DNA from: Arthrobacter sp.
GTDB taxonomy: Bacteria > Actinomycetota > Actinomycetes > Actinomycetales > Micrococcaceae
DNA length: 26,417 nt
NCBI GenBank assembly: GCA_031178585.1
Contig: JAPSIT010000022.1
Span: 1 to 26,417 of the forward strand
Direction: 5' to 3'
In this document: positions 14,521 through 23,003 of the stretch, one piece after another
Layout: the number at the start of each line of letters is the position of its first letter
Numbering within the stretch: the first letter of the stretch is position 1
The notes under the pieces: generated by a model
Told to the model about the DNA's origin: nothing
Seen by the model: the letters and a program-made list of their open reading frames with translations, nothing else
Database searches by the model: none
Program-made: the position numbers and the translations under genes

Positions 14521-17500
14521 ATGACTTTTCATATCTCCTACCCCGCCGAGCTGCCGGTATCCGAGCGCCGCGAGGACCTGATGGCCGCCATCGCGGCCAA
14601 CCAGGTGACCATCATTGCCGGCGAGACCGGCTCCGGAAAAACCACGCAGATCCCCAAGATGTGCTTGGAACTGGGACTCGGCGACAACGGCCTGATCGGC
14701 CACACGCAGCCGCGCCGTCTGGCAGCCCGGACGGTGGCCGAGCGCATTGCCTCCGAGCTTGGCGTGGAGATCGGCCAGGAAGTCGGCTTCCAGGTCCGTT
14801 TCACCGGGGAGGTGAGCAAGTCCACCAAGGTCAAGCTGATGACCGACGGCATCCTGCTGGCAGAAATCCAGCGCGACAAGCTGCTCCGCAGGTACAACGC
14901 GATCATCATCGATGAAGCCCACGAGCGCAGCCTCAACATCGACTTCATCCTCGGGTACCTCAAACGCATCCTGCCGCAGCGGCCGGACCTGAAGGTGATC
15001 ATCACCTCCGCCACCATCGATCCCGAGCGCTTCGCGAAGCACTTTGGTGAGGAGGAACCGGCTCCGATCGTTGAGGTGTCCGGCCGCACCTTCCCGGTGG
15101 AGATCCGGTACCGCCCGCTGTCCCAGCCGGCGGGCGGGGCGTCTCCGGGTGATGAGGAGGACAATTCCTCCGACGACGAACTCGAGGAAGACCGGGATCC
15201 GCTGGACGCGGTGTGCGACGCCGTCGACGAACTCGCCCTGGAAGCGCCGGGTGACATCCTCATTTTCTTCTCCGGAGAGCGGGAAATCCGCGACGCCGCG
15301 GACGCCCTGAACGCGCGGATCCAGTCCAACCGGCGGCTTGCCGGAACCGAGGTCCTGCCGCTCTTCGCGCGGCTCAGCCTGCAAGAACAGCACCGCGTCT
15401 TCAACCCGGGCGACAAACGGCGGATCGTGCTGGCAACCAACGTGGCCGAGACCTCCCTGACCGTGCCGGGCATCAAGTACGTTATCGACACCGGAACCGC
15501 ACGCATCTCGCGCTATTCACACCGCACAAAAGTTCAGCGGCTTCCGATCGAGCGTGTGTCCCAGGCCTCGGCCAACCAGCGTTCGGGCCGCTGCGGCCGT
15601 GTTTCCGACGGCATCGCCATCCGCCTCTACTCCGAAGAAGACTTCGAGTCCAGACCGCTGTACACGGATCCGGAAATCCTGCGCACCAACCTCGCGGCGG
15701 TCATCCTGCAGATGACTGCCATGGGCGTGGCCCGCGGACCCAAGGACATCGAGACCTTTCCGTTCGTGGAGCCGCCGGATTCCCGGGCCATCAACGACGG
15801 CGTGACCCTCCTCAGGGAGCTGGGCGCCTTGGGCACTCCGCAGGCTGGCAATGCCGCCGGCAATGGCGGGGGCCGCAACAGCGGCGGGTTGACCGCCGTC
15901 GGACAAAAGCTTGCCCAGCTGCCCGTGGATCCGCGGCTAGGCCGCATGATTGTGGAAGCCGGCAGGCGCGGCTGTGTCCGTGAGGTCATGATCCTGGCGG
16001 CGGCGCTCACCATTCAGGACCCGCGTGAACGCCCAACGGACAAACAGCAGCTGGCCTCGGAAAAGCACGCCCGGTTCCGCGACGAGAATTCGGACTTCAC
16101 CGGGTACCTGAACCTCTGGAACTACATCCACGAAAAGCAGCAGGAGCTCTCCTCAACACAGTTCCGCCGCCTGTGCCGGAATGAGTTCATCAACTACCTG
16201 CGTGTCCGTGAATGGCAGGACCTTTTCGCTCAGCTCCGGCAGCTGGCCCGCCCGCTGGGCATCAGCCTGGACAACAAGCGGCAGGCCGACCCTGTGGGGA
16301 ACCATGAAGGCGTGCACATCAGCCTGCTCTCCGGGCTGCTGAGCCACATCGGCATCCTGGACGAGCGGAAGCGGGAATACGCCGGAGCCCGCGGGACCCG
16401 CTTTGCCATCTTCCCCGGGTCGGCGCTGTTCAAGAAGTCCCCCACGTTCGTCATGGCCGCCGAACTCGTGGAAACCAGCAGGCTGTGGGCGCGGGTGGCC
16501 GCCAGGTTCGAGCCGACCTGGGCCGAACAGGTGGCGCCGCATCTGATCAAGCGCAGCTACAGCGAGCCGCACTGGTCCAGCAAGATGGGCGCAGTGATGG
16601 CGTACGAAAAGGTCACCCTTTACGGCGTCCCGGTCATCGCCCAGCGCCGGATCAACTACGGCAAGGTCGATCCGGTCCTCGCCCGCGAAATGTTCATCCG
16701 GCATGCGCTGGTGGAGGGCGAATGGAAGACGCACCACAAGTTCTTCCACCGCAACCGGGCCCTGCTCGAGGAAGTCGAGGAGCTCGAAGCGAGGGTGCGC
16801 CGCCGCGGCCTGCTGGTGGACGATGAGACCCTATTCGAGTTTTACGACGCCCGCGTGGGTAAGGACGTTGTCTCCGAGCGGCACTTCGACAAATGGTGGA
16901 AGGAAGCCCGGCAGCAGGAGCCAGCCCTGCTGGACTTTGACCAGTCGCTGCTCCTGAGCGAGGACGCGGACTCGCTCGACGAATCCGCCTATCCCAAGAC
17001 CTGGCTGCACAAGGGTTTCGAGCTGCCGCTGACCTACGAATTCCATCCCGTGGCGCCCGGCTCGCCGCCCAACCCGTCCGACGGCGTCACCGCCGAAGTG
17101 CCGGTACTGTTCCTGAACCAGCTTGAGGACGCCCCTTTCCGCTGGCTGATTCCTGGCCAGCGGGTGGAACTTGTCACCGCGCTGATCAAGTCGCTGCCCA
17201 AACAGATCCGGAAAAACTTCGTTCCCGCTCCGGATGTCGCCCGGCAGGCCGTGGCAGCGCTGGAGTCCGACTTCGACCCGGCCGAGGATGATCTTGAGCC
17301 GTCCCTGGAACTCGTGCTGCGGCGTCTGCGCGGGCACATTATTCCGCCCGGCGCCTGGAACTGGGAAGCTGTTCCGCAGCACCTGCGCATGAGCTTCAAA
17401 GTGGTGGACAGCAGGGGCAAAGTGCTGGATGAGGGCAAGGACCTCGAGGCGCTTCAGGAAAGGCTTGCCCCTGCCACCCGACGGGCAATCGCGGAATCGC

Positions 17501-18465
17501 TGGGCGCGACGCCCGCCACGGCGGCGCCCCGCGCTGCCAGGAAGGGTTCGGGCCCCAAAGCAGTTCCTGAGAACAGCGGCCGGGCATCCCATGGGTTCAC
17601 CGAACAGTCCGGCCTGACCGAGTGGTCTTTCGGCACCGTCCAGCGTGAAGTCAGCGTTACGGTCAAGGGCCACACCGTGACCGGCTACCCGGGACTCGTC
17701 GACGAAGGAAACGCCGTTGCGCTGCGGGTCTCCCAGACTGCGTCGGAGCAGCAGGAGGCCATGCGCGGCGGCGTCATCCGCTTGCTGGCGCTCAGGGTGC
17801 CGTCCCCGGACCGCTACGTCCTGGAGCACCTCAACAACACCGAGAAACTGACCTTCAGCCAGAACCCGCACGGCTCAGTTTCTGCATTGATCGCCGACTG
17901 CGCCCTTGCGGCGATCGACAAGCTCACCCCGGCGGAACTGCCGTGGGACCGGGCATCCTTCGACGCCCTTTACGAGCAGGTGCGCGCAGAACTGATCGAT
18001 ACCGTATTCAGCGTGACGGCCGTGGTGGAGCGGATCCTGGCCAGCACGCGGCGGATCCAGAAACAGCTGAAAGGCACCACGAGCCTTGCGCTCATCAGCG
18101 CGCTCAACGACATCAGGAGCCAGCTGGAGCAGCTGGTGTACCCCGGCTTCGTCGCCAAGACGGGCTACGCGCAGCTCAGCCAGCTGCCGCGGTACCTGGC
18201 AGCCATTGAGAAGCGCCTCGAAAAACTGCCGGGCAACGTGCAGCGGGATGCCCTCAGCATGGCAGCAGTACAGCGGCTGGAGGATGAGTATGACGACGCC
18301 GTGTCAGCTCTGCTGCCGGGACGCCGGGCCGGTGCTGAACTCACCCAGGTGCGCTGGATGATCGAAGAGCTTCGGGTGAGCCTGTTCGCCGTCGAACTCG
18401 GAACCGCGTACTCCGTCTCCGAGAAGCGGATCCGGACTGCCCTGAACAAGGCCCTGGCGGCGTAG
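14521..18465 (+). CDS. hrpA: ATP-dependent RNA helicase HrpA (DEAH box)
   Basis: A 1314-residue DEAH/RHA-family helicase, in proteobacteria linked to mRNA processing and resolution of stalled ribosomes. Motif I is GETGSGKT (34-41), motif Ia TQPRRLAARTVAER, motif II DEAH (131-134), motif III ITSATID, and motif VI QRSGRCGR. An acidic insert (about 215-230, GDEEDNSSDDELEEDRD) interrupts the link between RecA domains. The HA2/ratchet region follows (LPVDPRLGRMIVEAGRRG), then an OB-fold and the long DUF3418 C-terminal region that marks HrpA. Length matches HrpA (about 1300). The open frame runs 37 codons upstream into benR, but ATG 14521 starts MTFHISYPAELPVSERR, a typical HrpA beginning. A Gly/Asn-rich insert (AGNAAGNGGGRNSGG) precedes HA2. 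Monocistronic; ends at the terminator at 18484. Confidence 0.96.
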   Translation: MTFHISYPAELPVSERREDLMAAIAANQVTIIAGETGSGKTTQIPKMCLELGLGDNGLIGHTQPRRLAARTVAERIASELGVEIGQEVGFQVRFTGEVSKSTKVKLMTDGILLAEIQRDKLLRRYNAIIIDEAHERSLNIDFILGYLKRILPQRPDLKVIITSATIDPERFAKHFGEEEPAPIVEVSGRTFPVEIRYRPLSQPAGGASPGDEEDNSSDDELEEDRDPLDAVCDAVDELALEAPGDILIFFSGEREIRDAADALNARIQSNRRLAGTEVLPLFARLSLQEQHRVFNPGDKRRIVLATNVAETSLTVPGIKYVIDTGTARISRYSHRTKVQRLPIERVSQASANQRSGRCGRVSDGIAIRLYSEEDFESRPLYTDPEILRTNLAAVILQMTAMGVARGPKDIETFPFVEPPDSRAINDGVTLLRELGALGTPQAGNAAGNGGGRNSGGLTAVGQKLAQLPVDPRLGRMIVEAGRRGCVREVMILAAALTIQDPRERPTDKQQLASEKHARFRDENSDFTGYLNLWNYIHEKQQELSSTQFRRLCRNEFINYLRVREWQDLFAQLRQLARPLGISLDNKRQADPVGNHEGVHISLLSGLLSHIGILDERKREYAGARGTRFAIFPGSALFKKSPTFVMAAELVETSRLWARVAARFEPTWAEQVAPHLIKRSYSEPHWSSKMGAVMAYEKVTLYGVPVIAQRRINYGKVDPVLAREMFIRHALVEGEWKTHHKFFHRNRALLEEVEELEARVRRRGLLVDDETLFEFYDARVGKDVVSERHFDKWWKEARQQEPALLDFDQSLLLSEDADSLDESAYPKTWLHKGFELPLTYEFHPVAPGSPPNPSDGVTAEVPVLFLNQLEDAPFRWLIPGQRVELVTALIKSLPKQIRKNFVPAPDVARQAVAALESDFDPAEDDLEPSLELVLRRLRGHIIPPGAWNWEAVPQHLRMSFKVVDSRGKVLDEGKDLEALQERLAPATRRAIAESLGATPATAAPRAARKGSGPKAVPENSGRASHGFTEQSGLTEWSFGTVQREVSVTVKGHTVTGYPGLVDEGNAVALRVSQTASEQQEAMRGGVIRLLALRVPSPDRYVLEHLNNTEKLTFSQNPHGSVSALIADCALAAIDKLTPAELPWDRASFDALYEQVRAELIDTVFSVTAVVERILASTRRIQKQLKGTTSLALISALNDIRSQLEQLVYPGFVAKTGYAQLSQLPRYLAAIEKRLEKLPGNVQRDALSMAAVQRLEDEYDDAVSALLPGRRAGAELTQVRWMIEELRVSLFAVELGTAYSVSEKRIRTALNKALAA

Positions 18466-18483
18466 CATGCCCGACTGCGTAGC

Positions 18484-18521
18484 AGCCCAGGGCGTCCCCT
18501 AGACCGGGAACGCCCTGGGCT
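18484..18521. terminator. bidirectional terminator between hrpA and the HIT gene
   Basis: Arms AGCCCAGGGCGT and ACGCCCTGGGCT pair perfectly; a further CCC/GGG pairing extends the stem past a one-base bulge. It lies 19 bp after the hrpA stop and 26 bp after the convergent HIT gene stop. No long T-run follows on either strand, common in this GC range. Confidence 0.75.
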
Positions 18522-18546
18522 CCTACCTGATTTCCGTTGGTGCCGC

Positions 18547-18975
18547 TTATGCCTCCGGCACGAACTCCCCGTAGCCTGCGTCACGGAGCCCGGCGCGGAG
18601 CTTTTCCGCGTTGGCATCGAGTCTGGCGGGATCCGGGTTGTGGTCAGCGGTGGAAAAATCAAACTCCGCCATGCTGTTGGAGGGCCATACGTGCACGTGC
18701 ATGTGGTTGATTTCGTAGCCGGCAACGATGAGACCGGCGCGGGCGGCTCCGAACGTGTCCACCTGCACTGCGCCGATGCGGCGGGCCACCTCCATGACCT
18801 TGGCCAGCGTCTCCGGCGAGGCGTCCGTCCAGCGGTCCACCTCCTCGGTGGGAACGACGAGCGTGTGCCCGTCGGCCAGCGGTCCCATCGTCAGGAACGC
18901 CGAGACGTCCGGCTCCCGCCAGACGAACCGGCCGGGTATCTCGCCGTTGAGAATCTTGGTGAACAGCGTGCTCAT
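18547..18975 (-). CDS. HIT-family nucleotide-binding protein
   Basis: A 142-residue histidine-triad protein, probably a nucleotide phosphoramidate or dinucleoside polyphosphate hydrolase. The triad is His91-x-His93-x-His95 in NHMHVHVWP; the usual N-terminal block is LFTKILNGEIPGRFVWRE, and the mid-block LADGHTLVVPTEEVDRWTD matches the HIT fold. Length is normal (about 110-145). ATG 18973-18975 overlaps the TGA of the upstream alcohol dehydrogenase by 4 bases (ATGA), so the two are translationally coupled. Its physiological substrate cannot be assigned. Confidence 0.93.
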   Translation of the reverse strand: MSTLFTKILNGEIPGRFVWREPDVSAFLTMGPLADGHTLVVPTEEVDRWTDASPETLAKVMEVARRIGAVQVDTFGAARAGLIVAGYEINHMHVHVWPSNSMAEFDFSTADHNPDPARLDANAEKLRAGLRDAGYGEFVPEA

Positions 18976-20144
18976 GCGTCAGCCCTTTCCGACGGTGCCT
19001 GCAGTGTGGTGGTATCCAGGACAAAACGGTACTTCACGTCACCGGCGACCATCCGGTCATAGGCCTCGTTGAGCTGCTCGGCCCCGACCAGTTCGATGTC
19101 GGAGACAACGCCGTGCTCGGCGCAGAAGTCGAGCATCTCCTGGGTTTCGGCGATGCCGCCGATCAGGGAACCGGCGTAGGAGATCCGCCGTCTGATCAAT
19201 GATCCGGGGTTGACGGGCGGCATGGCCTCGGAGGGCAGGCCCAGCTGGAACAGCGCCCCGTCACGGCGCAGGGTCCGGAAGTACGGGTTAAGGTCGTGCG
19301 GCGCCGCCACCGTATCGATGATGACGTCGATGCTGCGGTTCTCGGCGGTCATCGCCTCCTCGTCGCGGGAGAGTACGACGGCGTCAGCGCCAAGTTCCAG
19401 TGCCGCTGACACCTTCGACTCCGAGGTTGTGAAGACCTTGACCTTCGCGCCCATCGCCTTGGCCAGCTTGACGGCCATATGGCCCAGGCCGCCGAGCCCG
19501 ACCACGCCAACCACGTCCCCTTCTTCAACGCCGAAGTGGCGGAGCGGGGAAAAGGTGGTGATGCCGGCGCACAGCAGCGGCGCCGCCGCGGCGGGATCGA
19601 GGGTTTCGGGCACGTGCAGGACGTAGCGGCGGTCCACCACAACAGACGATGCGTAACCGCCCTGGGTAATGGCATCCCCGTTCCGGCGGTCCTTGGCACC
19701 GTAGGTTCCTGTCATGCCCTGCTCGCAGTACTGCTCGAACCCGTCCAGGCAGCTCTCGCACTCCCGGCAGGAGTCGACGATGCAGCCGACGCCCACGAGG
19801 TCACCAGGGGCGAAGTCATCCACGTCCACACCGACACGGCTGACGCGGCCCACGATTTCATGTCCTGGGACCAGCGGGTAGTTCTGCGTGCCCCATTCTC
19901 CGCGCGTGGCATGCACGTCCGAGTGGCACAGTCCGCAAAATTCGACGGCGATTTCCACGTCATCCGCCTTCGGCGCGCGGCGCGCAACCGTCAGCGGAAC
20001 CAACCCGCTGGTACTGGACACGGCTCCGCGGGCGGCGGCGGGCAGTCCCTGCCCGGCCCGCTCCGACGCGAGGTCCTGCCCTGCGTCGTCGGCTGGCGGA
20101 ATACGGAGGGCAAGGGGCGGCGGTACGGGGCGTCCAGGAGTCAT
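18972..20144 (-). CDS. zinc-dependent NAD(P)H alcohol dehydrogenase (cinnamyl-alcohol/YahK type)
   Basis: A 390-residue medium-chain dehydrogenase, probably an NADPH aldehyde reductase of the AdhC/YahK group. Catalytic zinc ligands are Cys73 (GLCHSD), His95-Glu96 (PGHE) and Cys192 (LLCAGIT); structural zinc ligands are Cys126, Cys129, Cys132 and Cys140. The cofactor loop is GLGGLG at 216-221. Homologues usually begin about 10 residues before SSTSGLVPL, but the ATG at 20142-20144 adds some 30 residues rich in Pro and Ala. A TAGCGT -10 six bases before this ATG suggests a leaderless start there; the alternative is a GTG at codon 42. It is the first gene of a two-gene operon with the HIT protein, and lies 48 bp after the sulfurtransferase gene on the same strand. 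Confidence 0.92.
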   Translation of the reverse strand: MTPGRPVPPPLALRIPPADDAGQDLASERAGQGLPAAARGAVSSTSGLVPLTVARRAPKADDVEIAVEFCGLCHSDVHATRGEWGTQNYPLVPGHEIVGRVSRVGVDVDDFAPGDLVGVGCIVDSCRECESCLDGFEQYCEQGMTGTYGAKDRRNGDAITQGGYASSVVVDRRYVLHVPETLDPAAAAPLLCAGITTFSPLRHFGVEEGDVVGVVGLGGLGHMAVKLAKAMGAKVKVFTTSESKVSAALELGADAVVLSRDEEAMTAENRSIDVIIDTVAAPHDLNPYFRTLRRDGALFQLGLPSEAMPPVNPGSLIRRRISYAGSLIGGIAETQEMLDFCAEHGVVSDIELVGAEQLNEAYDRMVAGDVKYRFVLDTTTLQAPSERADA

Positions 20145-20150
20145 ACTCCG

Positions 20151-20156
20151 ACGCTA
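20151..20156 (-). promoter_or_regulatory. -10 element of the alcohol dehydrogenase operon
   Basis: TAGCGT on the minus strand, six bases before the ATG at 20144, matching TANNNT at leaderless distance. It lies in the 48-bp gap after the sulfurtransferase gene. Confidence 0.5.
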
Positions 20157-20192
20157 CCTGCCGCAGCCGGAACTGTGCCACCCGGACTCCGC

Positions 20193-21047
20193 CTACCTGG
20201 CTTCGGCTCCATCCGGTGCAGGGCCGGTCACCACGGGCCGCGACGGGTCATTCGACCACTCTGAGAAGGAACCGGGAAAGAGGGCCGCAGGGATTCCCGC
20301 TATTTCAAGTGCCGCGATCTGGTGGGCGGCTGTGACACCTGAACCGCAGTAGACCGCCGTCGGGGTTTCTGTATCTGCTCCCAGGCGTGCGAAGCGGCGC
20401 CGCAGCTCCTGCGCGGGCAAAAAACACCCGTCGCCGTCGAGATTTTCTGTGGTGGGGGCGCTGACGGCACCGGGGATGTGCCCGGCCCGGGGGTCCACCG
20501 GTTCCGTCTCGCCCCGGTACCGTTCGCCCGCGCGCGCGTCGAGCAGCACTCCATGTTCTGCCCATACCGCCGCCTGCGCCGCAGTGATGGTACTCATGCC
20601 GTTGCCCGTGAGCAGCACATCTCCAGGGGCCGCTTCCTCCGCGCCTCCCTGCAGGGGCAACCCGGCCCGCCGCCACGCGGCCAGGCCGCCGTCGAGCAGG
20701 CAGACATTGCCGAACCCGGCGTTGCGGAGCATCCACCAGACACGGGCGGCCGACGTGTTTCCGGCGTCGTCGTAGGCAACCACCGTGTCACCATTACAGA
20801 TCCCCCAACGGCGGGCGGCGGTTTGAAACCTGGACAGCGCCGGCAAGGGGTGCCGGCCACGGTCCTGTTCGGCCGGATCCGCCAGCTCCGTCGGCAGGTC
20901 AACGTACACTGCGCCTGGAATATGCGCATCAAGGTAGTGCAGCCGGCCGTCGGGGTCGCCCAGCGCCCAGCGGACGTCCAGCAGCACAGTGCGCTGTCCG
21001 GACTCCATCCGGGCGTTCAGGGCGGGCACGTCCATGAGCGGATCCAC
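20193..21047 (-). CDS. sseA: rhodanese-type sulfurtransferase (thiosulfate/3-mercaptopyruvate)
   Basis: A 284-residue two-domain rhodanese. The inactive N-terminal domain (about 5-130) has LLDVRWALGDPDG and HIPGAVYVDLPTELAD; the active C-terminal domain (about 150-270) carries the nucleophile Cys234 in YCGSGVTA. CGSGVT is the 3-mercaptopyruvate sulfurtransferase form of the loop, whereas thiosulfate enzymes typically have CRKGVT, so mercaptopyruvate is the likelier donor. The start is GTG at 21045-21047, set by AAGGAG five bases upstream; an ATG four codons later is an alternative. It is divergent from a cysteine desulfhydrase-like gene, suggesting a shared role in cysteine sulfur handling. 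Confidence 0.9.
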   Translation of the reverse strand: MDPLMDVPALNARMESGQRTVLLDVRWALGDPDGRLHYLDAHIPGAVYVDLPTELADPAEQDRGRHPLPALSRFQTAARRWGICNGDTVVAYDDAGNTSAARVWWMLRNAGFGNVCLLDGGLAAWRRAGLPLQGGAEEAAPGDVLLTGNGMSTITAAQAAVWAEHGVLLDARAGERYRGETEPVDPRAGHIPGAVSAPTTENLDGDGCFLPAQELRRRFARLGADTETPTAVYCGSGVTAAHQIAALEIAGIPAALFPGSFSEWSNDPSRPVVTGPAPDGAEAR

Positions 21048-21101
21048 TCGGTCTCCTTTGGCTGGGCTGCAGCCGGTCCGTGGCGCCGGCCGTCAGCACC
21101 A

Positions 21102-21107
21102 ACTCTA
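21102..21107 (-). promoter_or_regulatory. possible -10 of the sulfurtransferase gene
   Basis: TAGAGT on the minus strand, 54 bases before the GTG start, fits TANNNT and leaves room for the observed Shine-Dalgarno in the leader. Confidence 0.4.
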
Positions 21108-21132
21108 TCGCTGGGCCGGATCCGTCCGCGGG

Positions 21133-21138
21133 TAGGCT
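21133..21138 (+). promoter_or_regulatory. -10 element of a leaderless cysteine desulfhydrase promoter
   Basis: TAGGCT, six bases before the GTG start at 21145; no Shine-Dalgarno lies between. Confidence 0.6.
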
Positions 21139-21144
21139 GAACCG

Positions 21145-22227
21145 GTGAGCAGAGCAGGCAGCAGTGACCGGGCGTGGGCCGATGAAGCCATCCGCAAAAT
21201 CGACGCGGAGAACAACAGGTCGGCGGACACGCACCTGTATTCGGTCCCGCTGCCGGAGCACTGGGGCGTCCAGCTGTACCTCAAGGATGAGTCCACGCAC
21301 CGCTCCGGCAGCCTGAAGCACCGGCTGGCCCGCTCGCTGTTCCTGTTTGGGCTGGTCAACGGCTGGATCAGGGAAGGCACCACGATTGTGGAAGCCTCGA
21401 GCGGCAGCACCGCCGTTTCTGAAGCCTACTTTGCGCAGCTGCTGGGGCTTCCCTTTGTCGCGGTCATGGCCCGCACCACGAGCCCCGAAAAAATCGCGCT
21501 GATAGAGCAGTTCGGCGGGGCCTGCCTGCTGGTGGACCACGCATCCGAGGTCTATGCGGCAGCAGCGGAGGTGGCGGCCACCAGCAACGGCCACTACATG
21601 GACCAGTTCACCTATGCGGAGCGGGCAACGGACTGGCGGGGCAACAACAACATCGCCGAATCCATCTTCGGGCAGCTTGCTGTGGAGGAACACCCGGTAC
21701 CCCGGTGGATTGTGGTGGGAGCGGGAACGGGCGGGACCAGCGCCACGATCGGCCGGTACCTCCGGTACCGCCGCCATGACACACAGCTGACCGTCGTGGA
21801 CCCCGAAAACTCGGCCTTCTATCCGGGCTGGCACAGCGGTGCGGCCAGCTTCAGCACCGGCCGGCCTTCCCGGATCGAGGGCATCGGACGGCCCCGCATG
21901 GAGCCCAGCTTTGTGCCCTCCGTGATCGACCGCATGATCCAGGTGCCGGACGCAGCGTCCGTTGCCGCCATGCGGCACCTGCGCACTTTGGCGGGACTGC
22001 ACGCCGGCCCTTCCACCGGCACCAATCTGTGGGGTGTCTGGCAGCTAGTGGCGGAGATGATCGCCCAGGGCCAGCGGGGCAGCGTCGTCTCACTGATGTG
22101 CGACGGCGGCGACCGGTACGCGGGCAGCTATTACAGCCCGGAGTGGCTGGCATCGCAGGGGCTGGACCCCAGTCCGCACGAGGACACCATCAGGGCCTTT
22201 TTCGATTCGGGCGACTGGAAACCGTAG
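21145..22227 (+). CDS. cds1: PLP-dependent cysteine synthase-fold enzyme, Cds1-like cysteine desulfhydrase
   Basis: A 360-residue fold-type II PLP enzyme. The Schiff-base lysine is Lys58 in [13 protein letters not shown]; the substrate/PLP loops are [13 protein letters not shown] and the phosphate-binding [14 protein letters not shown]; a second strong block is [25 protein letters not shown]. These blocks closely resemble mycobacterial Rv3684 (Cds1), reported as an L-cysteine desulfhydrase making H2S, pyruvate and ammonia, more than CysK or CysM. Start GTG 21145 lies six bases after a -10 element. The divergent rhodanese gene supports cysteine sulfur metabolism. It ends one base before the convergent MBL gene. 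Activity as another cysteine/serine lyase cannot be excluded. Confidence 0.85.
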   Translation: MSRAGSSDRAWADEAIRKIDAENNRSADTHLYSVPLPEHWGVQLYLKDESTHRSGSLKHRLARSLFLFGLVNGWIREGTTIVEASSGSTAVSEAYFAQLLGLPFVAVMARTTSPEKIALIEQFGGACLLVDHASEVYAAAAEVAATSNGHYMDQFTYAERATDWRGNNNIAESIFGQLAVEEHPVPRWIVVGAGTGGTSATIGRYLRYRRHDTQLTVVDPENSAFYPGWHSGAASFSTGRPSRIEGIGRPRMEPSFVPSVIDRMIQVPDAASVAAMRHLRTLAGLHAGPSTGTNLWGVWQLVAEMIAQGQRGSVVSLMCDGGDRYAGSYYSPEWLASQGLDPSPHEDTIRAFFDSGDWKP

Positions 22228-22228
22228 C

Positions 22229-22885
22229 TCAGAGGTTCACTGACTCCCGTGCGGACAGGTGCGCGTACTCCGTCCCGTACTTGGCGCCGATCCGCTTGAC
22301 GTGGCCTTCCACCAGGTCCAGGCCGGTGCCGTTGAGCAGCGCGTCATGGATGGGGAACGCCCGGGGCGCACGCACTCCGATGACGAAATCGACCACTTCG
22401 CTGACCTTGTTCCAGGGCGCGTGCACGGGGACCAGCAGGGTTTGAACGCTGATGCCGTCCGGGATGATGAACGAGTCCCCGGGGTGGTACACGTTGCCGT
22501 CCACCAGGTAGCCGATGTTGGCAACCAGAGGGATCTGCGGGTGGATCAGGGCGTGCTGCCCACCGAAGCTCCTCACATCAAACCCGGCAGCCTCGAACGA
22601 TGTTCCCGGCTCCACGGTGTGGATGCGCGACAAGGCATCGGCTGCTTCGATCCGCATGGTGTCGGCCACTCCCAGCGGCGCGAAGAGCTCCAGTTCGCGG
22701 TTTTCAGTGAGAGCAGACTTTACGGCCGCCACGTCGATATGGTCCTTGTGTTCGTGCGTAACCAGGACCGCCCGCGCCCCGTCCAAAGCCTCGGCCGTTT
22801 CCGAGAACGTGCCGGGATCGATCACCAGGGCGCCGCCGTTTTTTTCGAGGCGGACGCAGGCGTGCGTGTATTTAGTCAGCTTCAT
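22229..22885 (-). CDS. MBL-fold metal-dependent hydrolase (UlaG-like)
   Basis: A 218-residue metallo-beta-lactamase-fold protein. The metal motif HxHxDH is THEHKDHID (His44, His46, Asp48, His49). The compact start MKLTKYTHACVRLEKNGGALVIDPG and the later NVYHPGDSFIIP and PVHAPWNKVSEVVDFV fit the small UlaG-like/YtkP-type hydrolases of unknown substrate, common in actinobacteria. ATG 22883-22885 is six bases after a TAGGCT -10, so the mRNA is probably leaderless. The gene is convergent with cds1, leaving no room for a terminator between them. No substrate can be inferred. Confidence 0.88.
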   Translation of the reverse strand: MKLTKYTHACVRLEKNGGALVIDPGTFSETAEALDGARAVLVTHEHKDHIDVAAVKSALTENRELELFAPLGVADTMRIEAADALSRIHTVEPGTSFEAAGFDVRSFGGQHALIHPQIPLVANIGYLVDGNVYHPGDSFIIPDGISVQTLLVPVHAPWNKVSEVVDFVIGVRAPRAFPIHDALLNGTGLDLVEGHVKRIGAKYGTEYAHLSARESVNL

Positions 22886-22891
22886 CCGGCC

Positions 22892-22897
22892 AGCCTA
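22892..22897 (-). promoter_or_regulatory. -10 element of a leaderless MBL hydrolase promoter
   Basis: TAGGCT on the minus strand, six bases before the ATG, the same hexamer and spacing as at the cds1 gene. Confidence 0.6.
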
Positions 22898-22915
22898 GGC
22901 AAGGCGCCTATCAGT

Positions 22916-22944
22916 GTCCACGTCAGGTCCACATCAAAGTCCAC
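22916..22944 (+). repeat. three phased GTCCAC direct repeats
   Basis: GTCCAC occurs at 22916, 22927 and 22939, spaced 11 and 12 bp, about one helical turn. The block lies between the divergent MBL hydrolase and Zur-type genes, upstream of both. It may be a regulator site; it does not resemble the AT-rich Zur box. Confidence 0.35.
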
Positions 22945-22958
22945 GGACCGCCGGCTGG

Positions 22959-22964
22959 TAATCT
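22959..22964 (+). promoter_or_regulatory. possible -10 of the Fur/Zur-type gene
   Basis: TAATCT, 39 bases before the ATG at 23004, is a good TANNNT match in a locally less GC-rich stretch. Confidence 0.45.
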
Positions 22965-23003
22965 TGAACACTGCAACTACCCCTAAGCGAAGCGAGTCCA
23001 TTC

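Noticed and set aside
16831..17871. Long minus-strand frame inside hrpA
   Set aside because: Lies fully within the conserved C-terminal region of HrpA; no independent support.
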